Source: Isoetes taiwanensis
Taxonomy: Eukaryota; Streptophyta; Lycopodiopsida; Isoetales; Isoetaceae
Direction: 5' to 3'
Length of the DNA stretch: 64,000 bases
Assembly: GCA_021234155.1 (NCBI GenBank)
Contig: JAJEKV010000008.1
Span: forward strand, 9,204,445-9,268,444
Positions 56,075 through 64,000 of the stretch are shown one piece after another (the first letter of the stretch is position 1; each line of letters begins with the position of its first letter). The position numbers and the translations under genes were made by a program. The notes beneath the pieces are model-generated. The model had not been told where the DNA came from. It searched no databases and saw only the letters and a program-made list of their open reading frames with translations.

Positions 56075-56640
56075 GCAAAAATAGATTTAATAAAAGTTGC
56101 TTCCAATGCTATCCCTTGCCTAACACTTTGTTGAGTTGCTTCGTTGCAAGCACTTGATAGGAAAACCTAGCCTTTTGGACATATGATCTCCATGTCACTG
56201 AGTTGCTTCCAATATTACACCTTTCCTCGACCACTTTCTTAGCACTTAACATTTAAGTCAGTTCAATAGATTCGTTGCTTGCACTTGATAGGATAAATCT
56301 AGCGTTTTGGACTTATTATTTGCATGTCACTCATCAAAGTTCTTAAATACTAGAATTAGAGCTAATTTATCATGTCTATGGGTTACTATAGAACGGATAA
56401 TTTGGAAATCCAATTTTGGAATATGTACATCAGTTATAAAGTTTTATGAATATGAGGTTATACCAATTGGACTTATGATCTGCCTGTCACTAAGCAAAGT
56501 TCTTAAAACACTGGAATTGGAGCTCATTTACCATGTCTATCAATTACTACAGAATGGATAATTTGGGGATCCTATGTATAATCAGTTAGAAAGTTATACA
56601 AAAGTTATAAAGGTGGATACCTTAAAGAAGGTATTGTTCT
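56075..56640. repeat. Diverged repeats of about 165-190 bp
   Basis: Blocks at about 56090/56250 share GTTGCTT...GCACTTGATAGGA and CTAGCSTTTTGGAC. Blocks at about 56330/56495 share CAAAGTTCTTAAA, CTRGAATTRGAGCT and GGATAATTTGG. Confidence 0.7.
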
Positions 56641-57805
56641 GAAGTTCTTACTAAGAACTTTCTATCGGGACTAATATGAGAATACAATAGACAGACACTC
56701 AAAGCAAACATCATAGCCAGTTAGGTTTTTAAGTATGAATATTAACCAGAGTATACAAACCAGACTTGATGGGAACCTCTGTATGTTTAGGCAGTTATAT
56801 ATGAAGGTATTAAATAGCAAGATCACAAACCTTTGTATTTAAGCAGTTATATATGAAGGCATGCACTGGCAAGATCACATAGTAAACGCTCCATGAGGTT
56901 GAACAAAGTCTCAGGTTCTATGTAAGGCATGCTGAGACCGAGCATTGAGCACAAAAAATTCCATAAGCAATAGAATTGCTCAGCTTTTATAATTGTAGAG
57001 ACAATGTATTTGGTATTATAGAAGCGATACATTTGTACACTTCCATTGCGTTGAGCTGCTGAGAATAATTAGATGCACAACACAATTTACGTAGATTAAT
57101 TATATTTGCAATACTTGAACAACTTGTTGTGTTGTCATATCTAATGAAGATAATGGAATGGCTCTTCCGGAAAGATCTAGACAAATTAACTTGGTGTTTG
57201 GAAGTCCAACCTGCAACAACCCAAATAACTCCCTAATGTTAGTCACTCTTACAAATAACTCCAAGTAGACTGAAGTCAATACAGAACTATCAACTTTCAA
57301 CAATAACTCCAATTAGGATCAAAGGATACAGCTATTGCATTATAAAAGCAAACTTCTTAAGTTCCAATTTCATGTGTAGTATTGATTGAACACCAAATGA
57401 ACTTATACTAGAGAAACCATGTCTGTAATTAATATGTAGTAAACTTAAATTCCATGTCCAACCCATATGTATCTTCTTATGGAAAATCAAATTCCAAGTC
57501 TCCTTGCATATGTCCAATTCTAGAGCAAGTCAACAATGCCCCCTCTTTTAGTATCATGTTCAATGTCCCAGCTAAAATAGGTCAAATGATGAGACTACCC
57601 CAAAGTTAATGCACCTCCTCTCATTTGTAAGGTTAGACAATATTTTTTTATTGCCCACCTCGAGATTTATACAACTCAAAGTTAAAAGTCATAGGAATCC
57701 GTAGGGTACCTAAAAGAAGAAATAACTAATTATCCAAATGCAACAAGAGGCAACATCATCTAAAATGCAAGGAATTAAGTTCAATCTAAATGGAACTGTA
57801 TTTCT

Positions 57806-57834
57806 GCCCGGCAACGCCGGGCACCCATTACTAG
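57806..57834 (+). mobile_element. Helitron-like 3' terminus
   Basis: GCCCGGC-AAC-GCCGGGC, a perfect 7-bp GC hairpin with a 3-base loop (57806-57822), then eight bases and CTAG (57831-57834) followed by T. Hairpin plus CTRR-T is the standard Helitron 3' end. The 5' TC end was not found, so the element's extent is unknown. Confidence 0.55.
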
Positions 57835-57907
57835 TTAGAATTAGAATTAGAATTAGAATTAGAATTAGAATTAGAATTAGAATTAGAATTAGAATTAGAA
57901 TTAGAAT
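57835..57907. repeat. (TTAGAA)n hexamer array, about 12 units
   Basis: Perfect hexamer repeat starting immediately after the CTAG of the Helitron-like end. It differs from the plant telomere repeat TTTAGGG. Confidence 0.95.
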
Positions 57908-58592
57908 GGAATTGATATTTATCGTCCACGGAGGCCAGATGCCTATGCGACCCAAAGAAAGAAACAAAGAACAATTGGCCTATAAGAACCCTCGGCCTTT
58001 TCACGAGAAAAACCTTAGCAGTAATAAGCTTATTGATAAACTGTAAATTAGTAGATGTAAGTGTAATGATCAGGGGCACAATTGTCCACACATCTAGTAC
58101 CTCCTGAATGTAAGATGCTAGTGTCCTTACAGAACCCTTATTCATTATCACATGTAGCAATTGATTAGGTCTAACCAACCTATTATATCATACCCATATA
58201 AATGTAATTGTTGGGCAATTTTGAAGAGTTTGGCACTCTTTTCAATAACTCCCAGCTAGCAGCATTGTAACCCCTGTTTCTTCGCTCTTCCTGGGCCCCA
58301 TCGACCTGTCTCAATTCTAAGATGGCAGTGTGATCCTCTGTGAATGGATGCAATCGTTCTCTACGGGTCTCTTTTTGTTGGTGGTGTATAATAAAGCAGT
58401 GCACGACATAGGGTGCTTAATGGGTGCTGGCGTACTTTCATCGTGACGTCCTGGCACCCGTCACTTTTTTTTTCCCCATCCCCACCATTTTTTCCCAACC
58501 TCCAGAACGGTTGATCTTGGATCAATTTTGGAGGATCGACCGATTGTTTGTCCAAGTCAGCAATCCCTGGAATGTAGCTATTCGGGTGGTGC

Positions 58593-60930
58593 TTGGAATT
58601 TACATTGGCGGGCAAATTTTCCAAAGCTCCGTTTGTTTGGGAGAATGCAGCTGCTGCTTTTCTTTGCAGATGTTTTCCAACGCATGCGAATTGGGAAGGC
58701 GCATTCCTTTTGGCCATTTCTAAGAATGGAACAAGATTTGATCCTGAGATTTTACTGTCCAGTTTGCATAATCTTGAAGAGCAATCCCAACAATTTAAGC
58801 AGCTATGTGGTCGGCTGGCTTCCAAAATTGCTGGGAGTACGCCATATACTCAGCCTCTTGCAAATGTTCCCGATGTTCCAGATCAATCTTTTGGCTATGA
58901 ATGCATTCATGGTAATCAGTAGTTCAGTAATCAGCAGTTCATGGGTCATTGAATTTGCTTCTGTTATTTATTTGTTCTTAATTGGCAGAAGCTGAGAAAG
59001 ATATAAACTTTTCAATCTATGATGCTATAGGTGTTGAATCTGCAGAAGACATTCAAGACCAGCACATGCAGGACCAAGTTGAAGCAGGTTATTGCTTTCA
59101 TGTGCAAATTAATTTATTGCTTAATTTTCAGAAGTTTTATTAATTGCAGAATCTGGAAGACAGAAAGAAGAGGATTTCTTAGTCCATGAGGACGATACAA
59201 ACTTTTCAACATATGATGGTACAGTTTCTGATTCTGTAGAGGACATCCAAGACCAGCAAATGGATGACAAAATTGAAGCAGGTTATTGTACTAAAGTGAC
59301 TTCCTTTGTGGTGCTTAAGTTATGTCCATTGTGCTTAATTTTCATAAGTGTTGTTATTTGCAGAATCTGAAGCACAAGAAAATTTGTTAATCTATAGGAA
59401 AATCTGTGCACAAAAAAGAGGGCAGCAGAGTGCAAGAAAGAGAGCAAGGGATGCTGAATTGTTAGAAGATGACAAAGATCTGGAAGATATTTTGAGCAAG
59501 TGAAGAAAACAACAAATGTCGAAGTTGTTTGCAGAACATGCTAATCAGGTATGTCAAAAACTTTCAAAAAAAGAGAGGAAAGAAGTTCTTCAAGGTGCTG
59601 CTAAGTTGCTGCCAGAATTTGAAATGTTGACATTGAAAGAATTAGAGACAATGACTAAGATAGTCAACAACGTAAGGAATTCTCTTGCAAAGCATAAGTA
59701 TGCCAGGTCGACGGATGTGCTTACAGCAAGGACCTCAGCCATGGTATATGCTGTTGTCCCTGGCACTAATTGCTTGGGAACTTCAAAGTGCCTCAGCTTA
59801 AATAGAAGATATGTGACTACAGCAGTTCAGAGGAGGAAAACAGCAGAAATTGGTGATGGCCCATGGTCAATGTTCAAAAAGAAAACCAGATCTGATAAAC
59901 TAAGCATGAAACAACAAAAATTAGTAACTGACTTTTGGACTTTTCAGACACGAGTTTCACCATGCAAGAAACATGTTATTAAGATTAGGCTTGGCAAAGG
60001 AAACAAGATAATGCATGCTCTTCACTTTCTGGAGGAAACTGAGGTGTTTTTTTTTTTTGTTTAAAATTTATCATCTCATTTCTTCACAATGCTAATAACT
60101 TGTTGCTTTTAATGCAGTGCGCAAGATTTCGAAGAGAATATCCAAAATTTGAAGTATCTTTCTTAGCATTCCATGCACTAAGACCTCCATTCGTTTGAAA
60201 AGTAAAGGATAGAGAAACTTGCTGTTGTGTATACCACATGAGGCTTGACTATGTCAGACAAGCACTAAACAAAATTAGGCTGGACAAAAATATTCATGGT
60301 GCTGACTATAGTTGTACTTGTTATGTCTGTGGTGCTGGACCGAAATATGAAGCAAATGCAATGATCTACAAATCATCAAGTGATTTGTGGAGGTCAATAG
60401 TATGTCCTAAAGATGTTGCAGATGAGTGGTATGCTCATGATTGCATGTTGCTGAAATGCACTGCCTGTGGCCCGTCTAAGTTACCTATGTGTCCTAAAGA
60501 ACTGAGCAAGACTTCGGGGCATTTGGTAGAATGGAAAACCTTTGACAGGGTAGGTGAGGCACATTTATTTTCTTCATTTGTGGTTGTGTTAAACTTCTTT
60601 TATGGTTGTATTTCTTCTTTTCAGGTTTTTGAATCAGCAAAAGAGGTTGATGACAATGGTGAGACAAAATTGGTTCCAAAGCAATTGTGAAGCTTGTATA
60701 CAAGACCAGTTCAACAGCAGATGTGCTGTCTTATGCCAAAAAGATTGTGACTGAATTCATTCCTCAGAACTATGAGGCAAGATGGCAAGCAAAGCAATTC
60801 AGAGAATGTCTAGGCACTTTCCCAGAAAACATTGTGGTATCAGTCATAGATTTTGCTGAAAACTATACCTTCAAAATACAGCAAGAAATCCAAAGCTTAC
60901 ATTGGAGAAATGATCAGTGCACAATACTGT
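58593..60930 (+). pseudogene. DDE-like transposase gene, right copy, six exons, truncated
   Basis: Splice-consistent exons: to 58911 (from about 58593, MEFTLAGKFSKAPFVWENAA), 58989-59087, 59150-59281, 59364-60043, 60118-60549, and 60625 onward. Exons 2-4 join in the same phase (G/AA); exons 2 and 3 are duplicates (NFSIYDAIGVES versus NFSTYDGTVSDS, each followed by EDIQDQ). Exon 4 has a basic segment, an in-frame TGA near 59501, then MSKLFAEHANQVCQKLSKKE. Exon 5 has RFRREYPKFEVSFLAF, a TGA near 60197, then DRETCCCVYH, YSCTCYVCGAG and LWRSIVCPKD. Exon 6, after a shift near 60680, has WQAKQFRECLGTFPENIV and VIDFAENYTFKIQQEIQSLH, the first catalytic-like block, then ends abruptly near 60930. The SDG and HGK blocks present in the left copy are missing. 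Confidence 0.75.
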
Positions 60931-61850
60931 TCTCCTGATTCCTCGGAGACATCCAATTCAAGAGCACTACTCTGCTCAGTGACATGGCCAAGCTCAACAA
61001 GCAGTGCATGTGGCACTGATTCATTACACCCTGCAACCACACAGTGCATGCTAACCAAAACAGCACCAAAGCATACTAGATGCCATTTGTGATTGCACTT
61101 GAGCTTTACAAGCATGCTGTACTCTTTACTAAATTGCAGACCACAAAGGTCACATGTATCAGAAGTAGAAAAAAGAGGGAGGTTATAAATACCCATACTG
61201 ATCCGCATCTCCTGTAATTTTTTGTTGTTCTTCAAAACATTAACTTGACTGGCCTTGGAATGCCATGACTCAATGCTCACTTCATAACATTTTACATCAC
61301 GTTTAAGCTGTGAGATTTCTTCAATAAGCTTAGAATACCTTTCTTTACCCATGCTTTGAAGCGTGTCCTGCAGAAGCCCCCTCAGCAGGTCCTCTTCGCT
61401 CTTGAAAACTGCTACTTGCTTTTGATACTCGGCTTCATCTGCAAAATCCCTTTGCAAGTCACACCTAAACTTGTACTTCTCTTCTATGGCATCTGCTAAA
61501 TGGCTACAGTAAGTTTCAGAAAAAGATAGGCTTCCTTCCATCCTTAGAGCTTCCTCTTCGATCTTCACGAGTCTGCCCTCGGCCTCTGCCTTCATCTCTC
61601 GAAGTTTTCTCGTCCTGCTCATGAGGCTTTGGATGTTCCTGTCAAATGCATTCAAAGGGGTTTTCTTCGACTGTTTTTTCAGTGAATCTTTATAGGAGTC
61701 CGCTGCAAACGAAGCCCAATTCACAAGGTACTCTTTCTTGTTTGCTAAAGCTTTGCTTGGATGCTGCCAAGCAAAAGCCCTTGCAAACTGTGTTCGAACT
61801 TCATTGTTTACCAGTTTCTTCTGGTAGACTTTGTGGACAAGCTCTCCCAA
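60897..61850 (-). CDS. Coiled-coil protein with RING-like C-terminal zinc domain
   Basis: An uninterrupted 317-codon frame. Residues about 60-200 are charged helical coiled coil (MSRTRKLREMKAEAEGRLVK, SKLIEEISQLKRDVKCYEVS). The C-terminus has CDLCGLQFSKEY, then LKCNHKWHLVCFGAVL and HCVVAGCNESVP. This is C-x2-C, C-x-H-x2-H, C-x5-C spacing like a RING or related cross-brace finger, so it could be an E3-type or chromatin-associated protein. Immediately upstream on the same strand, in other frames, is a LINE RT relic, so the start at 61850 may be artificial. It overlaps the broken end of the plus-strand transposase gene by about 34 bases, and that junction marks an insertion or rearrangement. Family unknown. 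The intact length in a decayed neighbourhood suggests recent arrival or constraint. Confidence 0.6.
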   Translation of the reverse strand: MGELVHKVYQKKLVNNEVRTQFARAFAWQHPSKALANKKEYLVNWASFAADSYKDSLKKQSKKTPLNAFDRNIQSLMSRTRKLREMKAEAEGRLVKIEEEALRMEGSLSFSETYCSHLADAIEEKYKFRCDLQRDFADEAEYQKQVAVFKSEEDLLRGLLQDTLQSMGKERYSKLIEEISQLKRDVKCYEVSIESWHSKASQVNVLKNNKKLQEMRISMGIYNLPLFSTSDTCDLCGLQFSKEYSMLVKLKCNHKWHLVCFGAVLVSMHCVVAGCNESVPHALLVELGHVTEQSSALELDVSEESGEQYCALIISPM

Positions 61851-62105
61851 TTACGACCTAAAAGCTGGTCTGTCGCGTACCTCTGTTTCCTCTGCCCATG
61901 CCATCAATTGCTGCTCAAGAATAGCGACGAACAGTTTTGCCAATAATGAGTTGGCCATGATTGTGCGATAGTTGGCAGGGCAGTGTGGAGATCACCCACT
62001 TTATACATTAGAACCACTATGCTTAAGGTCTATTGTCAGGGGAAGTCTTCCAGAGGGACCATATTGAGCAAACTGGTAAGAACGGGGACAATCTATGGTC
62101 CACAT
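61851..62105 (-). pseudogene. LINE reverse-transcriptase relic
   Basis: The minus strand reads in shifting frames MYKVGD, then NYRTIMANSLLAKLFVAI and LEQQLMAWAEETEVRDRPAF, matching the RT block NNYRMVMVGNLFAKLYATIV...WAEEKNVR...AGF of LINE copy D. The similarity is partial, so it belongs to a different, older LINE. Confidence 0.65.
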
Positions 62106-64000
62106 TTTAACAGTTTTGTCTGCATGCCAACTAAATCCACATTCTTGCCATTTGTAAGACTTTACAAGCCTTTAATGACATTTGGCTTTCTGACAACCTC
62201 ACTACAAATCTTGTTTGAATCGTAAAGCTGCATCAATTAATGCTTCCACTATTTTTGAAGATGCATAGGTTTCTACACTAATCTTCTGCAAAATGTCTTG
62301 GGGTGACGATCAAAAGAGTAGAACATTTCTCGTTGTTTTTCTGCCATATATTGTGGCTTTTTTCCGTTGAGGAAAGCTTTTTATTGTTTGATCGCCTGCA
62401 ACAACGGGTTTCAACATCCTGAGCTGAGCGAGAGGAATAATTCAAATGTTTGAAGGAATAAAATTCTATTTGAGTCAATATCTTGCAGCTACATCACCTG
62501 CAACTATATAAAGGTTGTGTCCTTCAACTAGAGGATCTTATGATGAAATCTTAGCTTCCAGAACTGCTAAAACTTTGGTTGACAGATATATGGACTAGGA
62601 AAAAAAAGATGGTTGGTTGGTTGGCTAATGTCACTATGTCTATATTGTGTGCAAAGAAACTGCAGATTAACCATATAGATTCAGAGGTATGCTTAATTTT
62701 CTACTTCAATTCGTGAGTGTTACGCACTTATAATGGTCAAGAAATTGAGAACACGTTGCATTAAATCTCATAAATATCATGCAATCGTATAACTGTTGAG
62801 TGAGAGTTTAAGCTACAATTTCTGCCGATGGTACTGGTGATGCGGGTGGGCTATTGGTCGTATGGGTTCAATTCTTTTTGCCCCATTTTATTATGATATA
62901 GGAGTCCTATATAATAGGTCTACAATATGCGCGAAAAGGTGCAATTATATTGAGGTCTCATCATTTCATGAGACAAAAAGGACAAAATATCAATCTATAG
63001 AAAGAAACTAATAAACGTGTGCCTAGCGTTGCTGCGCAAATTTGGTCGCACATAGGTTTGGGTTGCATTTTTATATGGGCACACATAAGTTTGGGTCGAT
63101 GTTCATGTGGGAGCTCAACCCTAGACAAACTTAATGTTAACCCTAAGATCAAAGTGGCAATGGAGGAGGGGCATCAATGGTTGAGCCGTTATGGGCATCG
63201 TGAGCCATTATGGTTCACAAAGGTGCTGATGTTGCTGAGGTAGATAATTGGGTGTTCATACCGTTTTTCCAACAAAAAAAAAAAAAAAAAAAACTAACAG
63301 CAATTGAATATGTTCCATGTGCACCATTGATTTGACATGTGCTTCTAGATGATAAAAGAAAAAAAAACATACAACATGAATCATGATGGCGTATTGCTTA
63401 TTCCAAGGCAAAGAAAATAAAGACGTAAATCTAGGACGGGTACCAACAGAGGAGCCTTTAATGCGGCCGTTTTACACACGGAGGACTGTACCTCCTCACT
63501 TACCCCACTCACGAGACCTCGTCGTAAAGCCCCTACGTCGTACTATAAGCCCTTGCCACCTCACGTCAATCATTCTCCACTACCCCCACTTTCTCTGACC
63601 ATTAGATTTTATTGGAGATCTCCATTTTATTTCTATCTCTATTTTCATTTTTGGCCCTTTTGTTTTTGTTTTTTTGCCAATTGTCCCTTTCCTTGTCTCA
63701 CCAGTCCTGACCAAATACACTTGTACATGGCTTAAGTCACCCTTGCTCAAGGTTTGCTTACATTAATTGTTTGGTCCACAAAATTCAATGCTTCCAACAT
63801 CTCCCCACTACATCACATCTCATCTTCACATCATGCTTGTATTTATCTCTTGTTCACTTTGAAAAAAAAAAGCAGATGGGCAATTTGGAAATGGCATCAT
63901 GATCCTTGTCATGATCTTTGTCAGAATTTGAGCCACATTCTATAGCCCAGATAAACAATGTGTCCATTTATGCATTGAGAGATTTACAGATTAAGGTGGC
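62106..64000. other. AT-rich stretch without recognisable gene
   Basis: Only short chance frames. A poly(A) run lies at about 63273-63292, and GCACATARGTTTGGGT is repeated near 63050-63095. Confidence 0.5.

Larger units (their letters stand above)
51561..58400. other. Long non-coding stretch (T-rich, intron- or intergenic-like)
   Basis: No gene is supported; frames are short and T/Phe-rich. Contents noted separately: duplications at 52.3-52.6, 55.36-55.51 and 56.3-56.6 kb, a Helitron-like end and a hexamer array. A T27 run lies at about 54869-54895. Confidence 0.5.

Noticed and set aside
57835-57907. Interstitial telomere repeat
   Set aside because: The unit TTAGAA lacks the G-run of plant TTTAGGG.

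Overview
This is a eukaryotic, almost certainly land-plant, nuclear window made largely of transposable elements. The evidence is a Ty3/gypsy element with a chromodomain-type integrase end, a Ty1/copia element, both primed by an initiator-Met-tRNA-type site, LINEs with very long (CT)n tails, a tRNA-derived SINE, a Helitron-like end, and an exon resembling the plant transposase domain ending in a FVAWPK-type motif. The style suits a large repeat-rich genome; a fern or lycophyte is a guess only. No conserved housekeeping gene is visible. Scattered one-base frameshifts occur throughout, and the two gypsy LTRs also differ by clustered single-base indels, so some breaks could be sequence errors.

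Layout. 1-1319 (-): broken DDE-like transposase gene running off the left edge. 1368-14614 (-): complete 13.2-kb Ty3/gypsy element with matching 5-bp target duplications, inserted in the intron just upstream of that exon. Besides gag-pol it has a 4.6-kb region between primer site and gag with four to five extra open frames. One of them ends in an unmistakable histone H3 domain (10902-11267), the most unusual feature of the window. 14690-15620: CA/GT-rich and other simple repeats. 16-20 kb: hypothetical coding segments. 20782-25701 (+): Ty1/copia element with 5-bp target duplications and two or three coding breaks. 25.7-28.9 kb: nothing recognised. 28.9-33.2 kb: multi-exon gene(s) of unknown function on the minus strand, with introns and flanks full of 21-bp palindromes of the form AAATCGCGCC(A/T)GGCGCGATTT, including a roughly 190-bp fold-back. 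32.04-32.38 kb (+): plant transposase-related exon pair.

33.4-35.1 kb: AT/purine-rich tandem repeats. 35.2-37.66 kb (+): decayed DUF7869-like transposase gene cut off by a gypsy LTR fragment (37660-38775). 38791-38985: SINE. 39125-50736 (+): four 5'-truncated LINE copies lying head to tail, each bounded by (CT)n; the last keeps a 1034-codon endonuclease/reverse-transcriptase frame. Their 3' ends share a small hairpin with compensatory changes and a TTCAC-to-CT tail, which suggests a LINE that inserts into CT microsatellites. 51-58 kb: mostly non-coding, with local duplications and a Helitron-like 3' end followed by (TTAGAA)n. 58.6-60.93 kb (+): second, multi-exon copy of the DDE-like transposase family seen at the left edge. 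60.9-61.85 kb (-): coiled-coil protein with a RING-like end, then a LINE relic. 62.1-64 kb: nothing recognised.
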